This document shows, piece after piece, positions 56,701 through 63,252 of a DNA stretch of 64,000 nucleotides (its first letter is position 1; each line of letters starts with the position of its first letter). Origin of the DNA: Dorea_D hominis (GTDB taxonomy: Bacteria; Bacillota; Clostridia; Lachnospirales; Lachnospiraceae); the NCBI RefSeq assembly GCF_014287705.1, contig NZ_JACOOY010000002.1, positions 62,001 through 126,000 of the forward strand, read 5' to 3'. Under the pieces are notes generated by a model. The model worked only from the letters and a program-made list of their open reading frames with translations. It was not told the DNA's origin and did not search any database. Position numbers and translations under genes: made by a program.

Positions 56701-57773
56701 CACAGGAAAACCTGTACAATGGAGAGGGACAGCGCATCCAGAAGAAGGAAGCCGGAGAAGTCACAAACTACTTCTACGAAGACGGCATGGTATCCTATAC
56801 AACCGGAGCAGACACCGGAGAGAAGCTGATCCAGAACCTGTCCGGACTGGAAGACAATGTGATCTATGCGGAACAGAAAATAACCGGAAAAGCCGGAACA
56901 GCATCCGATTACCAGGACTTCCTGTATACGAAAGATATCCAAGGCAGCACCTCCAGCATCCTGAACAAAGATACAAAAGGCGAACTTTCCTACGAGTATG
57001 ATGACTTCGGAGAGACCAGTATCCACGGAAACAGTGCATTAAAGAATGAGATCTGCTACACAGGCGGCATTTATGATGAAAGCACCGGACTCTATTACCT
57101 GAATGCAAGATACTACGATCCGGAGAATGGAAGATTCCTGACAGAAGATACCTACCGGGGAGAAGTAAATGATCCAGACACCTTACATCTGTATGCGTAT
57201 TGTGCAAATGATCCGATTAATTACGTAGATCCGAGTGGACATATGACAATATCTATAGCAGCAGGAATGAAAGCAATTTTTGCAACGGTGAGCGCAGCGG
57301 GATTATGGCCGGTAGCAGCAGTATGTGTTGGAATTTTAATTGCGATGTATGCTCATAATAAACCTAAAATTGTAGCAAAGGTAACGGGGAAGATAATATC
57401 AGCGCTGTTAGCGGTAGCATGTGTAGCGGTAAAAACTAGAGAGTTTGTGAAAAAAATTGCTAAAACAGTTGCTAAGGCTAGAGTTGCTACAAAAAGAGGA
57501 AAAGATGAAAAACATCACATAGTGGCACAAGGAGCTAAAATACATCATAAATTAAAAAAACGTATGGAAGACTTAGGAATTAGTATTCATTCAAAAGCAA
57601 ATACTGTTTATTTGGATTATAGATTGCATAGAAGATTGCATACAAATATATATTATATTTATGTAAGGGACTATGTTGGAAAAGATACTGTAACAAAACC
57701 AAATATATTATATAGACTTTCCAGAGTTAAAAGAATTTTACTTAAAGCAAATCAGTTAGTAAAAATGGTGTAA
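50721..57773 (+). CDS. RHS-repeat polymorphic toxin with C-terminal AHH-type nuclease
   Basis: A 2350-residue exported RHS protein, similar in plan to WapA-type contact toxins. A Lys-rich signal region (residues 1-38) comes first. A DNRLRE-like adhesion domain lies at about 335-495 (KEAWERSKVTWNKRP), then Ig/Fn3-like repeats at about 500-700 and a DUF6531-like segment near 860-910. Many YD repeats follow (about 1030-2100), and the RHS core ends with YLNARYYDPENGRFLTED and NYVDPSGH near residue 2173. After this the DNA becomes AT-rich. The ~175-residue tip has two hydrophobic stretches, then HHIVAQG (about residue 2261) and NTVYLDYRLHRRLHTNIYY (about 2293), the pattern of AHH/HNH-endonuclease-VII nucleases. 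AAAGAGG precedes the start. Confidence 0.9.
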   Translation: MKKSKKRKEKYYSNWKRITATTLIAALSVTSVSLESLAAEPAQTAENPAKTEAAFDADDSVERPKELKGVTEEDAVKKENTETSTTFQIGNGKKVSVFYQEPVRYKDESGKLIDYDPSLVKVDSAKSENKESLKGYAYENEEGDAKQYFPEKLSDTTPLLMEKDGYSVALSPDMKSKAVEVEKEDFTNGYEKTEEVPLTAAYDTSDPVTYAYTSGESGIKEEIRLAECPKENTFSYTLKLKGLKLRKNPVDEGLTLYDKESDEIVGSVGVPNMNDASGKAYSEELTTKVEEAGEDTYRVTVTADWSYLKDKDRQYPVVIDPTIKWTGNTDLGDVYILSGSTYKDYNFYTSGVTVMNAGKASKGIYRTYLAFKDMKSKIKGNYVDSAILTMYETANSTKGQTVQAYRVKEAWERSKVTWNKRPGYNTLYSTVKTTGKAKTARTLDLTSFARGLANDSIVNYGVMLKGADETGKYAEFVGSRNSTTSLRPKLVVTYYDKPTKATSVSVTPSYAKPGTAIKANWAGITSKGLSYVQYKIVTLNPTTLEDVSELVPYSSGTKLGTSGSGSATIAASTGWKEGSYKIGIRGVDKGNLAGPGAGARFVIDGTAPTMAKPVLTPATTKEEPTDVQNPTIQWSGVSDANLKQMEYKIDDGAWKKLGTGTSGSVELPAGTITGNGQHKIAVRAVDKAGNVKEEVLDYYYKDNTVGFDGYLPKDGTLTLRKDYGKNLISWETDKVLNDTVYYRVYRGTEKDFTPSEENMVCKKVFKGYWIDLESAKDEKWYYKVEAVRADSSGEIEEQELVDTILSGTGTAPEEFEKHTGSQEYLGYQKFQTPTGDGTVEDQSGNLTYSQEDATLPASQLTFEMARTYNSQSLINGMLGTGWSDTLHKELIKGEDGTMYYLDSDGSIYHFKKSGDTYVCKETKDLTLNDGSIKTPSGDTAASVKSTQIGEMSYSYKETIAEENIVKNRKHAYTIKDKKGVLYRFNKEGQLVAALDPDGTFLLYEYSADGRLKRVSSDALKTIELSYQKDSGLLEEVTLPDGTKLCYTYSNGRLTEMSHCSKDGKALVSYAYGYDSGHLNSVTDGKAQKYTITYNGEKVSAVTYPNGEKENWGYAGGKTIITKKASDGTEVRMNSREYDTKSGKVTKETEADGSVTTYTYGYAKNPYLVTKTTKQTGYEELNDGKVEWKTKESVTETSYDEQENTISETEEDGTKTEYTYDTTSEWTEDQPKTEVVTKGETVISKENYTYSKTGNLKKEEESGDPSNKSITENTYDGDGNVLESTTTVAGIETSKTISKYDLSGNATESATTSGDLESQEKNTYDVMGRVTKKVDPDTGEVTEYSYDELGRQIKSVSTLNGKSQTTTSAYDANGTVVSETGTDGVKTDYVYDSLNRVVKRTVTKGTSLTYTTAYSYGDVTVQDGRGTRTVKNASIQKESYPSGTTASETYTDASGNVVREKANGLYTDYTYDASGNQVVAYENGTGADAAEGKVTLALYDEEGRNFATIVNPGVSGETYQVSEDSLVTKQSYDTKGNVAKETDAMGTATAYSYDASDRVTEVTQNAGKDGAVVTKASYETDTENQKNKTTVTDAGGRKSIEVTDAAGLIKSSQDQGEKEDESIATAYSYDSRGNQTKVTYENGDYREDTYDARNLKTVSKYYQADGTQTLQTNYQYDDQYRLTKMTDAKKSGSAMKAYRYTYTGYDGFGRTAWTAEVSQEAEPTDAQIAKHKISYSYDTEDKITEVTYALAEDGRVESLHYAYDKNQYLIAIKAKIKGSDEEKLIRKYRYNERGKLFTIVDFTDYRDKNESYVARFYEYDALDRVSSMTYKSGTTVLEAYTYSYDKNNNIVKKTEKNSTAKEEKDHTDQTTEYTYNALGRLTKSVVTDHKKNEEKTTTTYSYDSAGNRTKKVKGEEETAYTYNGLNQLLKAKTTKGDTVKNDISYEYDVNGNQIKETDKETGDSVENTYDVENRLSTVTVTKKSGTSGNETVSLTQENLYNGEGQRIQKKEAGEVTNYFYEDGMVSYTTGADTGEKLIQNLSGLEDNVIYAEQKITGKAGTASDYQDFLYTKDIQGSTSSILNKDTKGELSYEYDDFGETSIHGNSALKNEICYTGGIYDESTGLYYLNARYYDPENGRFLTEDTYRGEVNDPDTLHLYAYCANDPINYVDPSGHMTISIAAGMKAIFATVSAAGLWPVAAVCVGILIAMYAHNKPKIVAKVTGKIISALLAVACVAVKTREFVKKIAKTVAKARVATKRGKDEKHHIVAQGAKIHHKLKKRMEDLGISIHSKANTVYLDYRLHRRLHTNIYYIYVRDYVGKDTVTKPNILYRLSRVKRILLKANQLVKMV

Positions 57774-57814
57774 AGAACAAATCAGCTAGATAACTTTTGA
57801 AAATTAGATAGCAG

Positions 57815-57863
57815 TAGGGGCAGAAAATACGCTAGGTAAATATCATAGTACTTTTTGCCTCTA
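57815..57863 (+). other. Weak inverted repeat between RHS toxin and the first candidate immunity gene
   Basis: TAGGGGCA and TGCCTCTA flank about 33 bases, with extra A/T pairing inside. It is too loose to call a terminator with confidence. Confidence 0.3.
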
Positions 57864-57895
57864 CAATTTATAAAATGTAAAAAAAGAGGTAGCTT

Positions 57896-58786
57896 ATGAA
57901 TTGTGTACATAGAGATAAGTCGTGGCAAATTGTTAATTATAAAAATATTTATTTTATAGAATTATATGAAAATGCTATTTGTATTTACAGTAAAACGTTT
58001 GAATTAGTATACAAAAAAAGAACATCAAATAATTACTATTCCCAAATTATGATTGTGGAAGATACATTATTTGCACAAGGAGGATGTTCGACATTTATTG
58101 ACATAATGGAAATTCCTACACTTGAAAAGAAAAAACGAATACAATGGAAAGAAGAAAAGGGATTTGAAAGAAGCGGAGAATTATTGTATATAAAAAAGAA
58201 AAATATTGTGATTACAGAATTATATTCTGATATGAAAGATATATCCATTATTACAATGATAGATATAAATACTTATAGAGAAAAGACAGTATGGAGAGCT
58301 GAAAAAACATTTTTAAAGAATATTATTTACAGTGATAAAATGGATGATTATTTGATACTATATAGAAAAATATCTACTTATAAAAATAAAGAAGCATATA
58401 TAGATGAAATTTTATGGATAAAGCAGAAAAAGAAAATTATGCAAAACATAAACATACAAGGAAAATATGAAAGTATATGTGAGGTTATGGTTAATTCCAA
58501 TGATGAAATATGCTGTTTAGTAGGATTTTTTTATAATGGTTATATTTTAAATATAGCAGAAGATAAAAAAATAGCTAAAGATGTAGACTTGATTGCGACT
58601 TCAAAAGATAAGAAAAAAATTGCATATATAAAAAAAGATATGTTATATGTCTATTCTTGGGAAGAGAACCTTTACTTAAAAAAGATCAAATTGCAAATGA
58701 AAACGCCATATTATGAAATGCAGTTTATAGATGATAAATACATTGCGGTCAGAGACAATAGTTATATGCATTGGTATGAATTATAA
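57896..58786 (+). CDS. Candidate immunity protein, beta-propeller-like (copy 1)
   Basis: A 296-residue soluble protein, AT-rich and Lys/Ile-rich, with no signal peptide. Regularly spaced aromatic and strand-like segments (WQIVNYKNIYFIELYE; IAVRDNSYMHWYEL at the end) suggest a propeller of WD40-like blades. A clear paralogue lies at 62276: both begin with ...KAWQIV/KSWQIV...YKN..Y.IELY, share VEDTLFA, and end with YIAVR...Y.(H/F)WYE(L/I). Its place directly behind the toxin tip makes it the best candidate to neutralise the AHH nuclease; that is inference. AGAGG precedes the start. Confidence 0.65.
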   Translation: MNCVHRDKSWQIVNYKNIYFIELYENAICIYSKTFELVYKKRTSNNYYSQIMIVEDTLFAQGGCSTFIDIMEIPTLEKKKRIQWKEEKGFERSGELLYIKKKNIVITELYSDMKDISIITMIDINTYREKTVWRAEKTFLKNIIYSDKMDDYLILYRKISTYKNKEAYIDEILWIKQKKKIMQNINIQGKYESICEVMVNSNDEICCLVGFFYNGYILNIAEDKKIAKDVDLIATSKDKKKIAYIKKDMLYVYSWEENLYLKKIKLQMKTPYYEMQFIDDKYIAVRDNSYMHWYEL

Positions 58787-59135
58787 TAAAGTAATGCTTT
58801 ATGATTTTAACATGAAATCATCCGGAAGAGATGGAATTAAGTGGAGCACTGTTGCCAGTTCTATAAAACAACATGGATTTAAAATTAAAGATTATGATAA
58901 GCAAAAGAATTTCGAAAAGAAAATTACTTCAACAAAACCTGGAATATTGGAGGCAAACTATAGAGCTGGTGGAGGACATTTTGCAATGATAAGAAAGGTC
59001 GGGAAGAAATTTCATTGCTATAATTTGACGGGATATTCACTTTCATATACAAAAAAAGATGATTTCGATAGTGTTGAGGATATTTTGCGTAGAATAACTG
59101 CACATTTTAAGAACGGCTATATTATAAGCAAGTAA
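58731..59135 (+). CDS. Short papain/C39-peptidase-like protein, possibly truncated
   Basis: The frame runs from ATG 58731 (134 residues) or ATG 58776 (119 residues) and overlaps the end of the propeller gene. The C-terminal half, GGGHFAMIRKVGKKFHCYNLTG, looks like the His-containing strand region of C39/papain-like peptidases. A possible nucleophile Cys (ICIGMN) is only included with the earlier start. It may be an orphan toxin-tip remnant, a peptidase or an accessory immunity protein. Neither start has a good ribosome site, so translational coupling to the previous gene is likely. Confidence 0.5.
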   Translation: MINTLRSETIVICIGMNYNKVMLYDFNMKSSGRDGIKWSTVASSIKQHGFKIKDYDKQKNFEKKITSTKPGILEANYRAGGGHFAMIRKVGKKFHCYNLTGYSLSYTKKDDFDSVEDILRRITAHFKNGYIISK

Positions 59136-59148
59136 AGGGGGAAAACAA

Positions 59149-59712
59149 ATGATAGATATATTATATTCATACCCAACATGGGTAGTAATTATATCCACAT
59201 ACATTATAGTAGATTTATTATATCTATTTATATTTAGCAAGTATCTAAAGAAGACGAACGGAACAATTGCTAATAAAAAAATATTTTGGACAAAATGTGT
59301 AATCACTAATATAGGATCAGCGTTTTTACTTCCTATATTAATGACTTCAGTGGACATTTTTGGCTATGTTGATATTTTGAATGATAAACTAATGAATCTT
59401 TGGTATATAAATATAGAATATCCAATTGAAAGCTACTACATATATTTTAAAGCTGTTACATTTGTATGGGTTCTTATAGGATTTGTAATTACTATATTTG
59501 TTATTTACCGGATTGCCAGACGCTGGATATTTAATAAACTAAATATAGAAAAAGTATTGATTAAAAAATATGCATTGACATTTGCTATTGTAACAGCACC
59601 GTGGATGCTGTTGTGTCCTGAATTTGTAACAAAAGTGCATAATGCTTGGTGTGATTTATTTAATTTGGATGGAGTAAATCTTATGTATTGGCTTATGGAT
59701 TTGTCTATATAA
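59149..59712 (+). CDS. Multi-pass membrane protein of unknown function
   Basis: A 187-residue protein with four hydrophobic helices (near residues 10-30, 45-65, 100-125 and 140-160), encoded by AT-rich DNA. AAAGGGGG supports the start. It follows the C39-like gene by 13 bases and ends before a terminator. No family is recognised. Its pairing with the upstream small gene suggests a toxin/immunity or sensor/effector pair, but nothing in the sequence proves it. Confidence 0.6.
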   Translation: MIDILYSYPTWVVIISTYIIVDLLYLFIFSKYLKKTNGTIANKKIFWTKCVITNIGSAFLLPILMTSVDIFGYVDILNDKLMNLWYINIEYPIESYYIYFKAVTFVWVLIGFVITIFVIYRIARRWIFNKLNIEKVLIKKYALTFAIVTAPWMLLCPEFVTKVHNAWCDLFNLDGVNLMYWLMDLSI

Positions 59713-59720
59713 GCAATAAG

Positions 59721-59770
59721 ACAGCAGGGCGATTTCTGAATATATGAAACAGAATTTCCCTGCTGTTTCT
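59721..59770 (+). terminator. Terminator after the membrane protein gene (block A)
   Basis: ACAGCAGGG pairs with CCCTGCTGT, with an inner TTCTG/CAGAA stem, followed by TTTCT. Confidence 0.7.
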
Positions 59771-59788
59771 AAAAAACTTGAAATTATA

Positions 59789-59817
59789 TGTCACAAAAGA
59801 AAACTGTGGTCTGTTAC
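59789..59817 (+). promoter_or_regulatory. ECF promoter-like motif upstream of the membrane propeller gene
   Basis: TGTCAC (59789-59794), 17 bases, TGTTAC (59812-59817), followed by TATATATGTAAGA. It lies 61 bases before the start at 59879. Confidence 0.65.
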
Positions 59818-59878
59818 TATATATGTAAGATAAATTATCCGGGATACGATATTATTCTACTATGAGAGGCGGTGTCTT

Positions 59879-61186
59879 ATGAATTATGAAAGAATGATAG
59901 TATTTATTATATGTGTGCTGTATATTATCTTAAGCACATTTGGAATGGCATATTATGGAAAGAGAAGTGGAAAAGGAAATTGGAAAATCTGGACGGTCTT
60001 TCTTGTAACCAATATTATTGCAGTTAATTTAATTATAAAAAGCATGTCTGGCTCTACGATGACACAAATCAGTGAAAAAGCAGTTTCTGGTGAGCTGGGT
60101 ACAGAAGTAGATATTCTGGAAAATGAAGGTATGGAGTTAGCGACATTTGATGGGAAAAATCATTACTATCGTGAAGGTAAAAAAATATTTTCTCTGGAAG
60201 ATAAGAAGCACATTGTTACTGTACCAAATGAGTGTCGTAATTTTTCCGTGTCTGATAAATATATATATTGTGCAGTAGCCGACGGAGTGCTGCAATATGA
60301 AAAAGAAGGGAAACTAATTCAGAAAAGGAAAATCAGTCAGGGAATATCGGAAATATGGCTTTATACAGGACAGAAGAATCTGTATTGCTATGTGAAAGAT
60401 TTAAAAGGAATACGGTATGTGTATAGTTTTGATCTGGACGATGTGGCAAGACCGGGCAAAATGTCTTCGGAAATTTTAGATCAGACAACAGACTATTCGG
60501 CAGATGGGAATAAGATGTTAGAAGAATACCGGGCAGTGGAATTACCGGATTTATGGCTTATTGTTGACCGGTCGGACAGCAAAGTGCAATGGATGGACAA
60601 AGAGAAAACGTTGAAAATAACTGGTAAAATCGCTGGAGTTGCATTTGTAGACAAACATGAAAAACGGCTTGTATTAACAGAGAATATGGTAGTTAATTAT
60701 GATGGCAAAGATTTATATGTCCGTGATGATTTGCTGAAAATATCCGGAGAAAACAAATGGAAAGATTATGCAAATTGTATTACGGACAAGTACAGCATCG
60801 TGTCGGCAGATGTAAAGAAAAATACTGCCCTTGTGAGATTTATATCTTATGGAGATGATGGACGTGGCGTGAACCGAACAGGTTCTTTAGCAGAATTTGA
60901 AGGCAGTGGATTTGCACGGATTGATTTATCAACAGGAAAGATTTCACATAAAGTAATCAAAGACAAAGAGCAGGTGCTTGCAGTATCAGATAACTATTAT
61001 TCGACATTTTGCAAAGGAACTGTAAAATGTTATCAGGTGAAAGATGATAAATGTATCAAAGAAAGCAAAGTGAACGGCTATAAGCGGAATGAAGAATATA
61101 CGGTACAGACTTGTGGAAATATTGTCTTTGTGTTTGTGCGGCAGCAAAATGGAGATATGAAGCTGTTAGATGCGATAGAGATTTGA
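59879..61186 (+). CDS. Membrane-anchored protein with propeller-like C-terminal domain
   Basis: A 435-residue protein with two N-terminal hydrophobic helices (about residues 5-25 and 37-56) and a ~375-residue domain of repeated beta segments (LATFDGKNHYYREGKKIFSLED; IWLYTGQKNLYCYV; LWLIVDRSDSKVQWMD). The pattern suits an extracytoplasmic beta-propeller. Codon use is closer to the host than that of the neighbouring small genes. It stands alone behind terminator/promoter block A. Its role could be surface sensing or self-protection from the RHS toxin; no family was recognised. GAGAGGCGG precedes the start. Confidence 0.65.
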   Translation: MNYERMIVFIICVLYIILSTFGMAYYGKRSGKGNWKIWTVFLVTNIIAVNLIIKSMSGSTMTQISEKAVSGELGTEVDILENEGMELATFDGKNHYYREGKKIFSLEDKKHIVTVPNECRNFSVSDKYIYCAVADGVLQYEKEGKLIQKRKISQGISEIWLYTGQKNLYCYVKDLKGIRYVYSFDLDDVARPGKMSSEILDQTTDYSADGNKMLEEYRAVELPDLWLIVDRSDSKVQWMDKEKTLKITGKIAGVAFVDKHEKRLVLTENMVVNYDGKDLYVRDDLLKISGENKWKDYANCITDKYSIVSADVKKNTALVRFISYGDDGRGVNRTGSLAEFEGSGFARIDLSTGKISHKVIKDKEQVLAVSDNYYSTFCKGTVKCYQVKDDKCIKESKVNGYKRNEEYTVQTCGNIVFVFVRQQNGDMKLLDAIEI

Positions 61187-61215
61187 TTTACAGAACTGTA
61201 CGATAGTTAAAGAGA

Positions 61216-61340
61216 AACAGCAGAGCAATTTCTGAATATATGAAACAGAATTTCCCTGCTGTTTCTAAAAACTTTAATATTATATGTCACGAAATGGAGT
61301 TGTGGATTGTTACTATATATGTAAGAAAATTATCTGAGAA
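61216..61340 (+). repeat. Direct repeat block B (terminator plus ECF-like promoter)
   Basis: Second copy of the 59720-59844 block. The hairpin (AAACAGCAG/CTGCTGTTT, 61215-61265) has one changed base in the stem. The promoter-like half-sites are unchanged. Confidence 0.85.
61285..61313 (+). promoter_or_regulatory. ECF promoter-like motif upstream of the broken small gene
   Basis: TGTCAC (61285-61290), 17 bases, TGTTAC (61308-61313), followed by TATATATGTAAG. It lies 39 bases before the ATG at 61353. Confidence 0.65.
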
Positions 61341-61352
61341 AGAGGTGAATCT

Positions 61353-61511
61353 ATGTTATATGAATTATCATTTAACTACTGAGACAATGATCCGGCAAAT
61401 GATGATAAGATAATCCTGGCGGTGTATTCATCCGAAGAGCAGAAAGGATTGGAGAAATTCAAAAAAAACCAAGATTTACAGGAAAAGAAGCCTAAAATGG
61501 CGAAATATTGA
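61353..61511 (+). pseudogene. Small acidic/charged protein gene interrupted by an in-frame TGA
   Basis: An ATG with AGAGGTG upstream begins MLYELSFNY. A TGA at 61380-61382 then interrupts, after which the same frame continues for 42 codons (DNDPANDDKIILAVYSSEEQ...) to a stop at 61509. The continued frame, its hydrophilic composition and the promoter in front indicate a once-intact ~52-residue protein with one nonsense change. It resembles small charged proteins seen near RHS toxins, perhaps an immunity protein; this is inference. Confidence 0.55.
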
Positions 61512-61720
61512 ATGATGCTGACAGGATCAAGTGCAAGAATAAGCCTTAGATGAGATAATCTGAAATAAAGTCAAAGAAATTAAGAAGTATTCTAAGCTAA
61601 AATTGAAGAAATTCAAGATTAAGTCAATAATTAGCTAGAATAGCTAAGCTTCATTTAAAAAAAACTGACATTGAGTCAAAAAGTAGGTAATAGAATAAGT
61701 TTTTGATAAGGAGATAATAG
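61512..61720. other. AT-rich degenerate stretch without a recognisable gene
   Basis: Stops occur in all frames on both strands except in very short runs. The sequence is purine-rich on the plus strand and probably holds decayed cassette DNA. Nothing else was recognised. Confidence 0.5.
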
Positions 61721-62228
61721 TTGGAACCACTGAAAAAGCTACTTATAAATATTTTTGGACCGAAGTCAGATCCATGGACACATGCGAGAGCACTTCGGAT
61801 AGGTAAGAAAATTTTAAAAGGAATATTTATATTAAATATTGTGTTTTTTTGTTTTGGCTGTAAAGTACGGAGGAGATGCGACTTTTGCACTGTGCGGCTG
61901 GTTTATAGTCGCAAATTTGATGGTTGTAATAATAATAAAGTTCAAAGATTACAATTTCATTGCCGAAGTAATCATAAATGGAAATGATATTTGTTTTGAA
62001 TTGCCGGAAGAAGTAATTGTTGTATCAAAAGATGATATAAAAGAAATGATTTATATATTGTATGAAGTGCGTGTTTATCTGAAAAACGGGAAAAGGCTCT
62101 ATGCCGACCGAAAATTTTGCCCACCATATGTTTCTGTGGATGGCAGAAAACATCAGGGAATCAGAGCAGAAGACTTTGTGGGTGTAAAATTTATCATGAG
62201 GGAAGAAGATACAACGTTTAGAAGATAG
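61721..62228 (+). pseudogene. Frameshifted gene for a two-helix membrane protein
   Basis: A TTG start at 61721 has AAGGAGA at the right distance. The first frame reads through a charged N-terminus into a hydrophobic helix (GIFILNIVFF). At a run of seven T residues (61844-61850) the frame is lost. The +1 frame continues the helix naturally (VLAVKYGGDATFALCGWFIVA) and then a ~90-residue cytoplasmic domain to 62228. Removing one T would give a single protein of about 168 residues. Either this is a real frameshift mutation, phase variation at the homopolymer, or a sequence error. The family is unknown. Confidence 0.65.
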
Positions 62229-62275
62229 TAGAGGTTAGAGAGACAGTTTCCGACTGAAAGCAGAGGAGAAAGCCA

Positions 62276-63205
62276 ATGAGTTTTGTATATAATGATAAAG
62301 CATGGCAGATTGTTGAATATAAGAATTTGTATTATATTGAACTGTATACGCGTTCGATCCGTGTTTATAACCAATCATTTGATCAGATATTGAAAAGAGA
62401 TAATCCGCAGTATTATTATGCGCAGATTTTAGTTGTAGAAGATACATTGTTCGCGATGGGGAAAGATACAACATTTATTGATGTGCTGCAAATACCATCC
62501 TTAGAATTAGTGAAAAGGATCAAATGGAATGAGGAACGATATTTTGTACGAAGTGAATCGACAAATATGATATACAATAAGCAGGAACAACTTGTATATT
62601 CAGGCTTGTATTCTGATAAAAAAGACACTGCTGTTTTAACGATAATTCATATAAATGAAGATTACAGGGAAGAGGTTGTCTGGCAATCAGAGCATACATA
62701 TTTATTGCAGATTCTTTATAGCAAGAGAAAAAAAGATTACTTGCTGTGTTATAGAAAGATATACGAAGAAAACAGGAGAGAAGTATTCTGGGAGGAGCTG
62801 GCATGGCTTAGAAGCGGGAAAATGTTCATGCGCTATGAAATGGAGCAAGATCAGGATTTTTGGGATTATGCATTTGACAGAAAAGAAAAAATTTGGTTTC
62901 GTGGATGTTTTGCGCCGGCTTGGAAATCGTATCTGGTAAAATTAGAAGATAGCAGAAAAATGGATAGCTTTAGAAAACTGACTGAAATAAATGATTTGCT
63001 TGCATTTTCCGAGGATGGAAAGCGATGCGCTTATGTGATACCGGGGAAGACCTCAAAAGTATACATTTATTCTCTCGAAAAAGAAGCATGTGAGCGGGAA
63101 ATTACTTTGAAAGATTCAGAGCTTAGCTGGTGTGAAATTCAATTTATTGGGAATCGGTATATAGCAGTCAGAGGCTGTGATTATATGTTCTGGTATGAGA
63201 TATGA
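62276..63205 (+). CDS. Candidate immunity protein, beta-propeller-like (copy 2)
   Basis: A 309-residue paralogue of the protein at 57896, matching it along its whole length (KAWQIVEYKNLYYIELY; VEDTLFAMGKDTTFID; YSGLYSDKKDTAVLTI; NRYIAVRGCDYMFWYEI). Its codon use is closer to the host than copy 1. It lies at the far end of the cassette region, suggesting retention of immunity to a toxin tip that has been lost or moved. A weak GAGGAGAA site precedes the ATG. Confidence 0.65.
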   Translation: MSFVYNDKAWQIVEYKNLYYIELYTRSIRVYNQSFDQILKRDNPQYYYAQILVVEDTLFAMGKDTTFIDVLQIPSLELVKRIKWNEERYFVRSESTNMIYNKQEQLVYSGLYSDKKDTAVLTIIHINEDYREEVVWQSEHTYLLQILYSKRKKDYLLCYRKIYEENRREVFWEELAWLRSGKMFMRYEMEQDQDFWDYAFDRKEKIWFRGCFAPAWKSYLVKLEDSRKMDSFRKLTEINDLLAFSEDGKRCAYVIPGKTSKVYIYSLEKEACEREITLKDSELSWCEIQFIGNRYIAVRGCDYMFWYEI

Positions 63206-63211
63206 TTCTCC

Positions 63212-63242
63212 GGTTGTACAACCTGTATATTCCAGCTATAAT
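63212..63242 (+). promoter_or_regulatory. Promoter with a 12-bp palindrome over the -35
   Basis: TTGTAC (63214-63219) and TATAAT (63237-63242) are 17 bases apart. The -35 lies inside the perfect palindrome GGTTGTACAACC (63212-63223), a likely operator or start of a small hairpin. Confidence 0.6.
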
Positions 63243-63252
63243 AAAATTATAG

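Larger units (their letters stand above)
59720..59844 (+). repeat. Direct repeat block A (terminator plus ECF-like promoter)
   Basis: About 125 bases nearly repeated at 61216-61340, exactly 1496 bases apart with no net insertions. Each copy contains an ACAGCAG...CTGCTGT hairpin and a TGTCAC-N17-TGTTAC motif. Confidence 0.85.

Noticed and set aside
61380..61382. TGA as a selenocysteine codon in the small gene
   Set aside because: No SECIS-like hairpin follows and the protein context is not that of a redox protein; a nonsense change is simpler.
47946..63250. Prophage or integrative element
   Set aside because: There is no integrase, recombinase, capsid, portal, conjugation gene or att-like repeat. 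The region reads as a polymorphic-toxin cassette.
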